Below are positions 1 to 7,781 of a stretch of 37,125 nucleotides of DNA, one piece after another. The DNA comes from Candidatus Binatia bacterium (GTDB lineage: Bacteria > Desulfobacterota > Binatia > UBA9968). Both the position numbers and the translations under genes were made by a program. Position 1 is the stretch's first letter. Each line of letters opens with the position of its first letter. The notes under the pieces were generated by a model, which was not told the DNA's origin, did not search any database, and was given only the letters and a program-made list of their open reading frames with translations. The stretch covers positions 1-37,125 of the forward strand of contig JAICEJ010000005.1 of assembly GCA_025924215.1 (NCBI GenBank), read 5' to 3'.

Positions 1-1
1 A

Positions 2-1048
2 TCTACCAGTAAGGATCTCGCAAGATTCATTCGCTCGCGGTCGCTGCGGTCGCAAATGTCCTTTCCCAATGCCGTTTTGTCATTTCTTCCGAGCTCGCCT
101 TTCATTCTCGGGCAGACCCCATGGGTGATCGAGATTGAGGACACCACGACGTTGTTCGCGCCATTTCCAAGAATCAACGGCAAGAGACTCTATCCGCGCT
201 TGTTAGGATTGGATGGGATCTACGACTCCGGATTCTTTCCATGCATCAAAGCCTTACTGGAAAATGAAAGCTGTCGAGGTATCATCTGCCACGTTCGCTC
301 TAGTGCCCAGAGTATTCCCATCTTGTTCGAAAATCCCAATCTCGCGGAAAAGGTCAGCCATATTCCGATGGGTATTCAGGTCCCGCCGTATCAAAAAAGG
401 AGGACCGACACCGATGCAGTTACGCTATTGTTTACGAACTCCTGGCATCAAGGAGCCACAGGCTTTTACCTGCGTGGCGGTCTCGATGTCTTAGAAGCTT
501 ACTCAAAACTTTATTCAGAATACAAAAACTTGCGACTCATTGTCAGAAGCAAGCTACCCACCGACTTGGATGGGCGATATCGGCAAATTATTGAACGTTG
601 CAACGTTACGGTGATCGATCGATTTCTTCCGGCAGACGAGATTCAATTGCTGTTTGAAAGTTCGGACATCTACTTATTGCCTTCCGCCCGGCTGCACGTG
701 GTCTCGATTCTACAAGCGATGGCCCACGGTTTGACAATCGTCGCTTCCGATGGTTGGGGCATTGCGGAATATATCGATCATGAGAGAAACGGCCTAATAG
801 TGGCCGGTCGTTATGGGGAGACCTCGTGGATGACCCCAGGCGGTATGCTTATGGAAGATTACAGGCCGCTCTTGATGGCAAGCCCTAAGGTAGCGGATGC
901 CTTAACGGACGTTCTTGCTATGCTCATCAAGGACCCACGCAGGCGAAGACAGTTGGGCGAGACCGCCAGAAGAGACGTTGAAACGAAGTTTTCGCTTGAG
1001 TCATGGAACTTGGGTCTGGCGCGAGCATTCGACCGCGCTTTAGTGTGA
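2..1048 (+). CDS. Glycosyltransferase, GT4-like (5' end outside window)
   Basis: This is a GT-B type glycosyltransferase, expected to move a sugar from a nucleotide donor onto a glycan or lipid acceptor in the cytoplasm. The C-terminal half has the usual family pattern: a strand ending in IDRFLPADEIQLLFESSD, then an ILQAMAHG segment and VASDGWGIAEYI, which corresponds to the donor-binding EAMA..G..VVAS..GG..E region. The glutamate that usually opens that motif is Gln here. The ORF track starts at an internal Met at 56, but the frame stays open to the left edge and reads naturally upstream (DLARFIRSRSLRSQ), so the true start is almost certainly outside the window. The acceptor cannot be told. 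A second glycosyltransferase lies at 6.3 kb, so this may be the end of a polysaccharide locus. Confidence 0.8.
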   Translation, partial: STSKDLARFIRSRSLRSQMSFPNAVLSFLPSSPFILGQTPWVIEIEDTTTLFAPFPRINGKRLYPRLLGLDGIYDSGFFPCIKALLENESCRGIICHVRSSAQSIPILFENPNLAEKVSHIPMGIQVPPYQKRRTDTDAVTLLFTNSWHQGATGFYLRGGLDVLEAYSKLYSEYKNLRLIVRSKLPTDLDGRYRQIIERCNVTVIDRFLPADEIQLLFESSDIYLLPSARLHVVSILQAMAHGLTIVASDGWGIAEYIDHERNGLIVAGRYGETSWMTPGGMLMEDYRPLLMASPKVADALTDVLAMLIKDPRRRRQLGETARRDVETKFSLESWNLGLARAFDRALV

Positions 1049-1269
1049 GCCGCAATTGCGCGTGGCATGCGTCATTCCGATTACTGTACCGAGAACTGCG
1101 GTGTCGGGTCAGAGACAGCTATTTGGCAATAAGGAGAGGGGTATTGAGCTACCGGAAGCATCGGCCCGTGTATTCACGTGAATGTCGCATGGAACGTAAT
1201 ACCATGAATTAAGTTGACATCTGTTCCATTTTAGGCAATTGTGAGCGCCGCAAACGGCGACCGACATTC
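1049..1269. other. Intergenic gap with a possible -35 box
   Basis: These 221 bases hold no convincing gene; the 69-residue ORF at 1003-1212 runs out of the glycosyltransferase in another frame and has no recognisable features. A perfect TTGACA lies at 1214-1219, 51 bases before the ATG at 1270. No good -10 box sits 15 to 19 bases further on (the best is AATTGT), so a promoter for the exported-protein genes is only possible. Confidence 0.25.
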
Positions 1270-1839
1270 ATGCTCTCCAGTGAAACTCAAGGAACTGGCA
1301 GGCTGGCCAAACTGTCATACCGACTCGCGACGCGTCGCATAGTATTTCTATTCATCCTAATATTTCTGTGGGCTGGAAATAGTCGGGCAAGTTCTGTGAT
1401 TACTCGCGCGCTTTCGATCGCTGAGCTAACGACGCGGTCCGATGTCATCGTTCTTGGCACGGTAAGTTTCATAACGAGTGATTGGAACTTAAATCAAAAA
1501 GCGATTGAGACTCGGATCGATTTGAAAGTGGAAGAGATCTTCAAAGGTACAGTTGACCATGGCAAAATCAGCTTCCATCAACTTGGCGGCATCGCGGGGG
1601 AGATCGCTAGTTCCGTGGGAGAAGCGGCGTTGTTTGAAGAGGGAGAAAGAGTCGCCGTATTCTTGCTTAAAAACAACCGAGACAGGTTACAACTAGTCGG
1701 CTCTTTCCAAGGTAAGTTCTCGGTTCAACGACGTCCTGAAGGGGAGATGGCGATGCGTAGAATTCCGGGACTTAGTAAACCAGTGGACCAAGTACCGCTC
1801 GACATCTTCAAGTTGCAAGTGCGAGAAGCAATTACATAG
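1270..1839 (+). CDS. Exported protein related to the N-terminal domain of the adjacent matrixin
   Basis: I do not recognise a named family. The protein has 189 residues. After a basic N-region (ATRR, about residues 20-23) comes a hydrophobic stretch (IVFLFILIFLW) and a likely signal-peptidase site near NSRASS, so it should be exported. The mature part aligns by eye with the N-terminal domain of the next gene. Both have a VLG.V start, a TRIDLKVEEIFKG-like segment (IGIRIEEVLKG in the neighbour), QLGGIAGE (QLGGVVGG), a GERV..FL strand and a GKFSV/GKFSI strand. It therefore looks like a free-standing copy of that domain. The 33-base gap to the next gene suggests co-transcription. A role as inhibitor, chaperone or partner of the protease is conceivable but unproven. 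Confidence 0.7.
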   Translation: MLSSETQGTGRLAKLSYRLATRRIVFLFILIFLWAGNSRASSVITRALSIAELTTRSDVIVLGTVSFITSDWNLNQKAIETRIDLKVEEIFKGTVDHGKISFHQLGGIAGEIASSVGEAALFEEGERVAVFLLKNNRDRLQLVGSFQGKFSVQRRPEGEMAMRRIPGLSKPVDQVPLDIFKLQVREAIT

Positions 1840-1872
1840 TAACAGGCGAGGTCCAACGTTTTATACAAAGAT

Positions 1873-4191
1873 ATGATCAACTTGATTTATCAACAGCGGA
1901 CCAGAGTATTTTCGCGCCGACGCCCGAGGCTACTGATCCTTTGCGCTATTTTGATTTCCGTCATGGGCCATCTGAGGAATGCCGATGCAACTATTATCAT
2001 ACCCACGGAAGATCGTAAGCTCATTCGACAAGCAACCACGATCGTACTAGGGCAGGTTACAAGAATTGATGGCCATTGGTATGCGGCAAAGACGCAAATC
2101 TATACCCATATCGGGATTAGGATCGAGGAAGTCCTCAAAGGAGAACTCGGTGACGCTGAGATAACGATAAAGCAGTTAGGTGGAGTCGTTGGAGGGCTCC
2201 GGTCCTGGATCTTTGGAAGCCCTGAATTTGTAATGGGCGAGCGAGTTCTGCTATTTCTGACGCCAAATTCCGATGGCAGTCCACGAGTGCTAAACCTGTA
2301 CGAGGGAAAGTTTTCGATCGTGCAGGATTCACGAACCGGAGAACAATTTGCCTCCAGATATTCGATGCCAGAAGGAGTCCAACGTCTAGCGCCTTCAGCT
2401 ACAAGTCCAACTTCAGCTAGTGCGATCGAAACGCGAGCCTTGACCCGGTTCAAAGCGGAAATAAAAGCTCAAGCCGCGCAAGAACAAGCAAGTCGGTCTG
2501 CGGCTCTTTCTATTCTGCACGCGTTGCCGGGAGACATCGTCGAGAATCATGAAAGGTTTAGTTTTCTTGGCACTGCGTCAAGGTGGTTTGAACCGGACAG
2601 CAACAACCAGATCTCGATGTTCCTGAATTCTCAGGGAGAAGCCAATGCTCCAGGTGGTGGATTTGAGCAGATCCGTAATGCGTATCAGGCTTGGAGCACC
2701 GTTATAGGAACGGCATTTAGGTTTCATGACGCTGGCTTTACCTCTGCGCAAGGGTTTGCGTTTGACGGTATCAATGCGGTTTCGTTTGGTGATCCACTGG
2801 GTCAGATCGATCCACCACAGGGTTGCAGTGGCACACTAGCTATCGGCGGATTCTTTCGAAGTACGAACCAGACCGGAGTGGCCAATGGTCAAACGTTTTT
2901 CCGGATCCTTGAAGGAGATCTTGTATTCGCCGACGGCTGGCAGGGTTGCGGGTTTTATGAAAATTTCAACAATCTCGCCGAAGTAGCAACGCATGAATTA
3001 GGGCACGTGCTTGGTTTGGGCCATTCGTCAGACACGACTGCGACTATGAATGCTTTTGCCCACTTCGACGGTCGCGGTGCCGCGCTACAAACTGACGACA
3101 TTGCAGGCATAAACTTTATCTATCCGAAAAGCGTTTCTATAAGTCAAATCCAATATGCTGATGTAAACGGAGACGGTAAGGTCGATACTCTAAATTTCGA
3201 CGTTTCCGGCGGGGCAGGGGTTTGGGTGAGTCTATCGACAGGCACTGATCCAACGGTTCCAGAATTGTGGTTGCAGCATGGGTCATCAACTCCCGATCAA
3301 ATCCAGTACGCTGACGTAGACGGGGATGACAAGGCCGATGCACTGTATTTCGATACTTTTCGAAGTAACGGCATTTGGGTCAGTTTGTCTACAGGCAGCG
3401 CCTTCACGACACCGCAGTTGTGGCTGCAACACGGACCATCGACGCCTGAGCAAATTCAGTACGCTGATGTCAACGGAGATGGCAAAGCCGATGCCCTATA
3501 TTTCGATACTTCTCAAACCGGAGGAGTATTGGTGAGTCTATCCACCGGTGCTGGCTTTGCGACGCCGGAAATGTGGGCTCAATACCCGCCATCCACGCCG
3601 GATCAGATCAAGTATTTTGATGTAAACGGGGACGGCAAAGCCGATGCGCTCCATTTTGACAACAGCGCAACGCTGCGGGTCGGGATATCGACTGGCTCGG
3701 GTTTCACGACTCCGTCGATCTGGCTGCAGCATGGACCGTCGACATCCGAGCAACTTCAGTATGTCGATGTTAATGGGGACGGCAAAGCCGATGCACTATA
3801 TTTCGATACCCTGAGGAGTAATGGTGTCTGGGTGAGTCTATCAACAGGCGCCAGTTTCTTAGGGGCGCAATTATGGCTTCAACACGGGCCTTCGACCCCT
3901 GATCAGATCCAATATGCCGATGTCGACGGAGATGGTAGGGTCGACGCAGTCTACTTTGACACACTGCGCAGTAGAGGCGTGTGGGTAAGTCGGTCAACAG
4001 GAACATCGTTCGGTGCTGGAGAGTTGTGGTTACGGCACGGGGACTCTACTCCGGATCAGATCAAATACATCGATGTGAACGGAGATGGCAAAGCCGATGC
4101 ATCTTATTTCGACATTTCAAGGAGTAAGAGCGTTTGGGTTAGCCTTTCAACCGGAGCTGCTTTCGGTAATGGCCTTCTTTGGCTCCCATGA
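1873..4191 (+). CDS. Secreted matrixin-type zinc metalloprotease with VCBS/FG-GAP-like repeats
   Basis: This 772-residue exported protein has several parts. A signal peptide follows an arginine-rich start (SRRRPRLLILCAILISV). An N-terminal domain of about residues 40-180 is related to the preceding gene. The protease domain, about residues 220-420, has HELGHVLGLGH at 374-384, the HExxHxxGxxH zinc site of metzincins, here matrixin (M10) like. A long C-terminal array of seven units starts at residue 425, each about 51 residues and carrying a DVNGDGKAD calcium-loop motif as in FG-GAP/VCBS repeats. It should hydrolyse proteins outside the cytoplasm, with the array used for adhesion or calcium-dependent folding. 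The N-terminal domain has no cysteine for a cysteine switch. The T2SS at 7.8-20 kb is a plausible exporter, which is inference. The arginines are not a good Tat motif. Confidence 0.85.
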   Translation: MINLIYQQRTRVFSRRRPRLLILCAILISVMGHLRNADATIIIPTEDRKLIRQATTIVLGQVTRIDGHWYAAKTQIYTHIGIRIEEVLKGELGDAEITIKQLGGVVGGLRSWIFGSPEFVMGERVLLFLTPNSDGSPRVLNLYEGKFSIVQDSRTGEQFASRYSMPEGVQRLAPSATSPTSASAIETRALTRFKAEIKAQAAQEQASRSAALSILHALPGDIVENHERFSFLGTASRWFEPDSNNQISMFLNSQGEANAPGGGFEQIRNAYQAWSTVIGTAFRFHDAGFTSAQGFAFDGINAVSFGDPLGQIDPPQGCSGTLAIGGFFRSTNQTGVANGQTFFRILEGDLVFADGWQGCGFYENFNNLAEVATHELGHVLGLGHSSDTTATMNAFAHFDGRGAALQTDDIAGINFIYPKSVSISQIQYADVNGDGKVDTLNFDVSGGAGVWVSLSTGTDPTVPELWLQHGSSTPDQIQYADVDGDDKADALYFDTFRSNGIWVSLSTGSAFTTPQLWLQHGPSTPEQIQYADVNGDGKADALYFDTSQTGGVLVSLSTGAGFATPEMWAQYPPSTPDQIKYFDVNGDGKADALHFDNSATLRVGISTGSGFTTPSIWLQHGPSTSEQLQYVDVNGDGKADALYFDTLRSNGVWVSLSTGASFLGAQLWLQHGPSTPDQIQYADVDGDGRVDAVYFDTLRSRGVWVSRSTGTSFGAGELWLRHGDSTPDQIKYIDVNGDGKADASYFDISRSKSVWVSLSTGAAFGNGLLWLP
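3145..4191 (+). repeat. Seven tandem 51-residue VCBS/FG-GAP-like units in the matrixin gene
   Basis: The coding sequence repeats about every 153 bases. Units start at Q(I/L)(Q/K)Y.DV(N/D)GD, pass through YFDT...GVWVSLSTG and end at LWLQHG.STPD. The fourth unit is slightly shorter and the last ends at LLWLP. The DxDGDxxxD core is a calcium-binding loop pattern. The same unit, more diverged at DNA level, occurs six times in the convergent gene at 4302-5825. Confidence 0.85.
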
Positions 4192-4200
4192 TTCTGTATC

Positions 4201-4219
4201 GGCAACTTCGATCGTTGCC
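4201..4219. terminator. Short hairpin between convergent genes
   Basis: GGCAAC, a 7-base loop and GTTGCC form a 6-bp stem just after the matrixin stop codon and before the end of the convergent gene. No clear T-run follows on either strand, so this is at best a weak bidirectional terminator. The other bases of the 110-base gap show nothing. Confidence 0.3.
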
Positions 4220-4301
4220 AATTCTGTCGCTTAGCAGCCGCAGGCCAGAGAAGTTGCTCAGCTAACAATTATGAAGCAAATGATCCGGGTTAGATCGGTG
4301 A

Positions 4302-5825
4302 TCAGTTCGTCGACCAAAGAAAAGCTGAAGCGAAACTATCACCGTTAGATAAACTGACCCACACGCCTCCGCTGCGCAGAGTATCGTAGTAAATAGCGTC
4401 GGCTTTTCCATCCCCGTTAAGATCGGAGTATTCGATCTGGTCTGGTGCGGATTCTCCGTGTTCTAGCCACAGCTGGCCTTGGGTAAAACCTGTTCCGGTA
4501 GATAAGCTCACCCATACGCCTCGGCTGCGGAACGTATCAAAATAAAGCGCGTCTGCTTTGCCGTCTCCGTTCACATCGGCATACTGAATCTGATTGGGCG
4601 TCGAATCGCCATGTTGCAGCCAGTTTTTCACCGGCTGAAAGGCTGTCCCTGTGGATAGGCTGACCCATACGCCTCGGCTGCGAAATGTATCAAAGTATAT
4701 TGCATCAACTTTTCCATCCCCGTTCACGTCTGCATACTGGATCTGGTCCGGTGTCGAGGGTCCATGGCAGATCCAGGATTTCGGAGAAGTAAAGCCGATG
4801 CCAGTCGAGAAACTGACGCGGACACAGTTCGACTTACCGCTGTCAAAGTAAAGCGCATCAGCCTTACCATCTCCGTTGATATCTGCGTATTGGATTTGGT
4901 TTGGGGTAGACTCGCCATACTGGACCCACATCTCTGCCGGCTTGAAGCCGATTCCTTCAGACAGGCTGACCCATACGCCGCGGCTGCGTAACGTGTCGAA
5001 GTAGAGTGCGTCGGCTGTTCCGTCTCCATTGACGTCTGCATATTGAATTTGATCCGGGGTGGAATCGCCGTGTTGCAGCCACATCTCTGCCGGTGCAAAT
5101 CCATTCTCAGTGCCTAAACTAACCCAGATTCCTCGGCTTCCGGCAGTATCGAAGTAAACTGCATCGATTTTTCCGTCGCCATTGATGTCTGCGTATTTGG
5201 TCCGGTTGGTTAAAAGCTGTGCGCTATCGTGCAGCCACTCCGCCCGCAGATCGACCGTAGGTTTATTGAAGGTCGCGATACAGCTTTTATTTGCGTTCAT
5301 CGTAACCGAACCATCGATGCAATCTGCGTGACCGCTCCAGCCGGTAAATGTCGAACCTGCGGCCGGTGTGGCCACCAATGTTACAGTAGCGCCGGTGGTC
5401 AACGTCGCATTGCAATTTGTGCCGCAGTTTACGGCTATTGGATTGGAGGTGACGGTGCCACTGCCATTTCCTGACCTGCTAATCGAGAGAATAAAAGTTG
5501 CCAATGTTTCAGTAGCCTTGCAGGCTTCGACGGAGGGTGAATCTCCAGCGCTGTTGAAAGCTCTGACCCGATAACAGTAGTTAGTTCCGTAGGAAAGGTT
5601 TGGATCGGTGTAGGAGGTTACATTTGCGCCAACCGTTGCAATCGGCACGAAGGCTCCAGTTGCTCCAGTCCTTCGATCAATCTTAAAGCCGTCCTCATTA
5701 GCGGAATTATCTACCCACGCCAGCTGAAGTTGCGCCGCGAGCGCCTCACGACTGAACGAAAGCGACAACAGCAGCAGTGATATGAACCGCTGATTTATGA
5801 ACTTCCGTAGTTTCTTTTGCCTCAT
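4302..5825 (-). CDS. Exported protein: Fn3-like domain, InlB-type repeat, six VCBS/FG-GAP-like repeats
   Basis: This 507-residue protein has a signal peptide (residues 1-30, hydrophobic FISLLLLSLSFS, cut near EALAA). A fibronectin type III-like domain spans about 32-105 (LAWVDNSANEDGFKIDR ... YCYRVRAFNSAGDS). A bacterial InlB-type repeat spans about 110-188 (GSGTVTS ... FTGWSGHADC ... CIATF) and has cysteines likely to form disulfides. Six tandem VCBS-like units run from about 203 to the end. There is no catalytic domain. It is probably a cell-surface or secreted binding protein. The units match those of the convergent matrixin gene almost residue for residue, so the two proteins may share a ligand or assembly mode. 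It is transcribed alone, from the 5826-6261 gap. Confidence 0.8.
   Translation of the reverse strand: MRQKKLRKFINQRFISLLLLSLSFSREALAAQLQLAWVDNSANEDGFKIDRRTGATGAFVPIATVGANVTSYTDPNLSYGTNYCYRVRAFNSAGDSPSVEACKATETLATFILSISRSGNGSGTVTSNPIAVNCGTNCNATLTTGATVTLVATPAAGSTFTGWSGHADCIDGSVTMNANKSCIATFNKPTVDLRAEWLHDSAQLLTNRTKYADINGDGKIDAVYFDTAGSRGIWVSLGTENGFAPAEMWLQHGDSTPDQIQYADVNGDGTADALYFDTLRSRGVWVSLSEGIGFKPAEMWVQYGESTPNQIQYADINGDGKADALYFDSGKSNCVRVSFSTGIGFTSPKSWICHGPSTPDQIQYADVNGDGKVDAIYFDTFRSRGVWVSLSTGTAFQPVKNWLQHGDSTPNQIQYADVNGDGKADALYFDTFRSRGVWVSLSTGTGFTQGQLWLEHGESAPDQIEYSDLNGDGKADAIYYDTLRSGGVWVSLSNGDSFASAFLWSTN
4305..5213 (-). repeat. Six tandem VCBS/FG-GAP-like units in the convergent gene
   Basis: Units of about 153 bases encode QIQYADVNGDGKADALYFDT followed by RGVWVSLS-like segments and STP(D/N). 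They lie inverted relative to the units in the matrixin gene. Codon choice differs widely between the two arrays although the proteins agree (see findings). Confidence 0.85.
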
Positions 5826-6261
5826 GTATGGAGCCTCGCTGCAGCCGGACTACGCATGCCGAATGCCATGCGGCGGTTGCATGCCTTGTACAGAAATTGG
5901 CGTAATTGGACATTGCCTTACAAAATTGCTCCGAACTGGCAATGTACATTCTTGTGCTTGAGGCCAGAGCGCTCGTGGTGTGAAAAACGAGCATCAAAGA
6001 ACGAGCACGCACTACATCGAGAATCTCCGCATAGAAGAGAAAGTCCTGATGCGAATGCGATGCAGTTATGCCGACCGAAGCTGATTGATCGTTGATTGGG
6101 AGGGATTTAACCGAAGGAATTTAGTGCTGGCGGCAGGGAGAATAATCGTCGATCTCACTGCTAAGATTTGTCGCGCAGAATGGGGTCGAGGTTTGTTGAC
6201 TTTCGAGAGGTTTTTGCAAATACCTGCTATCATCTGATAACTCTATTGTCCCGGTCTATCT
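5826..6261. other. 436-base divergent intergenic region
   Basis: This gap separates the minus-strand repeat protein from the plus-strand glycosyltransferase and should hold both promoters. ORFs of 88 and 92 residues overlap each other here on opposite strands and resemble no protein, so I do not call them. Visible elements are a perfect palindrome AATGTACATT at 5940-5949, and GCTCGT at 5971-5976 facing two ACGAGC copies at 5987-5992 and 6001-6006, which could form alternative small hairpins. An extended -10 box before the glycosyltransferase is listed separately. No clear promoter is seen for the minus-strand gene. Confidence 0.4.
6225..6233 (+). promoter_or_regulatory. Possible extended -10 promoter for the family 2 glycosyltransferase
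   Basis: TGCTATCAT reads as TG-n-TATCAT, five of six matches to TATAAT with the extended TG, 29 bases upstream of the ATG at 6262. A TTGACT at 6196-6201 is too far away (26-base spacer) to be its -35 box. Confidence 0.35.
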
Positions 6262-7197
6262 ATGGACACACCGCTGGTTTCCATCATTCTCTTTGCCCAT
6301 GCGCCTTACGCGAAGTTCATCCCGAGCTCACTCGGATCTATTCTGAAGCAGTCCTATAGTTCACTGGAAGTATTTGTGCTCGGAGATGGTTCTAGAGAAT
6401 TAGAACAGGCTCTCGCGCCATTCAGGGAAGATCATCGATGCATTTCGGCTTATCAGGGCGCCCTGCCGTTCCTACAGGCGAGTAACGAGCTAATGAGACA
6501 ATGCCGTGGAAAGTACCTAGGTACCTGGAACAGCGACGACATTTACGAAGTTGATCACGTAAAAGTCCTGGTCAAAGCTCTTGAAGAAGATGCAACGCTG
6601 GGCGGAGCGTTCGACAATACGGAATACTTCAGCGATCAGCCTGCCAGTCTCGTCAAAGAGAAGCCGAAGTTGACCTTGGGCCCGATGGTCAAAAACGGTC
6701 GCGGTAAGAAGCTCGCATCGATGCGGCTTTCGGTTCACGACATCCTTAAGGATAATTTTATGACGGGGCCCTCTTCACTGATAACCAAGACCGCCTTCGA
6801 ATCAGTAGGAGGTTATGACAAAGACATCTATCTTAATTGTGATCTGCATTGGTTTTATCGGCTCACTGCCTATTTCCCGGTTCGCTATGTCGACTACATC
6901 GGGGTGAGGAAGCGTATCCATCCTTTGAATAACACAGCTGTAAACCCTCATTATGAGTATGGCGTGCGCGAGCTCGAGCATATTCGCGATCATTATCCGG
7001 ATGTCTATAGCCGCATTGGCAGGAGCGCTTTCAATAAAAAATTAGGAAGAAAATACTTGCGGCTTGGCTTATACTACGAAAAAAATGGTGAGTTAACCAA
7101 AGCTAGGGCGGCTTATAAGCAGGCCATGCTCCTTAGAAAGTGGAGTCTTCGCTATCATTGGGAATATATCCGCTCCACCCGATCGGCAGCCCGGTAA
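6262..7197 (+). CDS. Glycosyltransferase family 2
   Basis: This is a GT-A fold glycosyltransferase of 311 residues. The N-terminus has the family pattern PLVSIILFAH ... LGSILKQSYSSLEVFVLGDGS. A GTWNSDDIY segment follows, with the SDD at residues 91-93 taking the place of the metal- and nucleotide-sugar-binding DxD. NFMTGPSSLITKTAFESVGGYD is the usual later strand of the family. The last 60 residues (LRLGLYYEKNGELTKARAAYKQAMLL) look like a TPR-type helical hairpin, perhaps for protein contact. No transmembrane segment is seen. It is likely to act in the cytoplasm on polysaccharide or lipid-linked glycan; donor and acceptor are unknown. It is transcribed alone, after the large intergenic region. 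Confidence 0.85.
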   Translation: MDTPLVSIILFAHAPYAKFIPSSLGSILKQSYSSLEVFVLGDGSRELEQALAPFREDHRCISAYQGALPFLQASNELMRQCRGKYLGTWNSDDIYEVDHVKVLVKALEEDATLGGAFDNTEYFSDQPASLVKEKPKLTLGPMVKNGRGKKLASMRLSVHDILKDNFMTGPSSLITKTAFESVGGYDKDIYLNCDLHWFYRLTAYFPVRYVDYIGVRKRIHPLNNTAVNPHYEYGVRELEHIRDHYPDVYSRIGRSAFNKKLGRKYLRLGLYYEKNGELTKARAAYKQAMLLRKWSLRYHWEYIRSTRSAAR

Positions 7198-7370
7198 GTC
7201 CTGCTCTCCGGGGTCTTGACCCTCTAGTATTATCATTGCCGCCGATAGCTGCGAATCGATCCACCCTCCGGGTTCCGACATCTTGAGAATAGGGTAACGC
7301 TGGCATACTGGGCGGTGAGAAAAGTTCCATCAAAGCCTCAATCGCAATCGTTTTCGCTCGGTTGGGAATC

Positions 7371-7379
7371 TGTTATAGT
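7371..7379 (+). promoter_or_regulatory. Possible extended -10 promoter before the cupin gene
   Basis: TGTTATAGT reads as TG-n-TATAGT (five of six). Its -10 hexamer starts 18 bases before the ATG at 7392, so the predicted start site is only about 6 bases before the gene. A weak TTTTCG lies 17 bases upstream at 7351-7356. Confidence 0.4.
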
Positions 7380-7391
7380 GACGCCCTGACA

Positions 7392-7757
7392 ATGCAGCCC
7401 GTCACCTACAAAGGCAGAATAATCGACAAACCCTGGGGTCACGAGCTCATATGGGCCCACACGGAGCGCTACGTCGGGAAAATTCTCCATATCAATAAAG
7501 GGGAGTCACTGAGCTATCAATATCATCGTATTAAGGACGAGACCGTTAATTTGCTGGCCGGAGTTCTCGAAATGGATCTGGAGACCGACAACGGAAGAAC
7601 GACCGTGCGGTTCTTCCCCGGCGATTGCCTCCATATAACTCCGGGCATGAAGCATCGCATGACTGCGGTGGAGGAATGCGACGTACTGGAAGTCTCCACG
7701 CCCGAACTGGACGATGTAATTCGTTTGGAAGACCGTTATGGCCGCGCGGGCACCTAA
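7392..7757 (+). CDS. Small cupin protein (mannose-6-phosphate isomerase-like)
   Basis: This is a single-domain cupin of 121 residues from the chosen start. It reads KPWGHELIWAHTERYVGKILHINKGESLSYQYHR, then FFPGDCLHITPGMKHRM, which are the two cupin motifs. The HR after YQY, the Glu in DETVNLLAG and the late His in GMKHRM are candidate metal ligands. It resembles the C-terminal domain of type II mannose-6-phosphate isomerase/mannose-1-phosphate guanylyltransferase and small sugar-isomerase cupins, but the reaction is unproven. I prefer the ATG at 7392 to the track start at 7362, because the first ten extra residues do not look like cupin and the candidate promoter lies between. The 24-base gap to gspE suggests co-transcription; a functional tie to secretion is not evident. 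Confidence 0.75.
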   Translation: MQPVTYKGRIIDKPWGHELIWAHTERYVGKILHINKGESLSYQYHRIKDETVNLLAGVLEMDLETDNGRTTVRFFPGDCLHITPGMKHRMTAVEECDVLEVSTPELDDVIRLEDRYGRAGT

Positions 7758-7781
7758 AACGAATCGCTAGGTTACTCATTT

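Noticed and set aside
1873-1990. Possible Tat signal (SRRRPR) or lipobox in the matrixin signal peptide
   Set aside because: The residues after the arginines do not fit the Tat pattern (no aromatic or Leu at the usual place), and the Cys context LLILC does not fit a lipobox.
3145-4191. Regular periodicity that could suggest a CRISPR array or satellite DNA
   Set aside because: The period of about 153 bases is coding, with protein-level conservation and no short identical repeats separated by unique spacers.
5746-6095. Overlapping ORFs of 88 and 92 residues in the gap before the family 2 glycosyltransferase
   Set aside because: They oppose each other, overlap the start of the minus-strand repeat gene, lack ribosome sites and show no protein-like pattern.
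6196-6201. TTGACT as the -35 box for the glycosyltransferase gene at 6262
   Set aside because: It is 26 bases from the best -10 hexamer, too far for a sigma-70 type promoter, and the hexamer at the right distance (AATACC) is poor.
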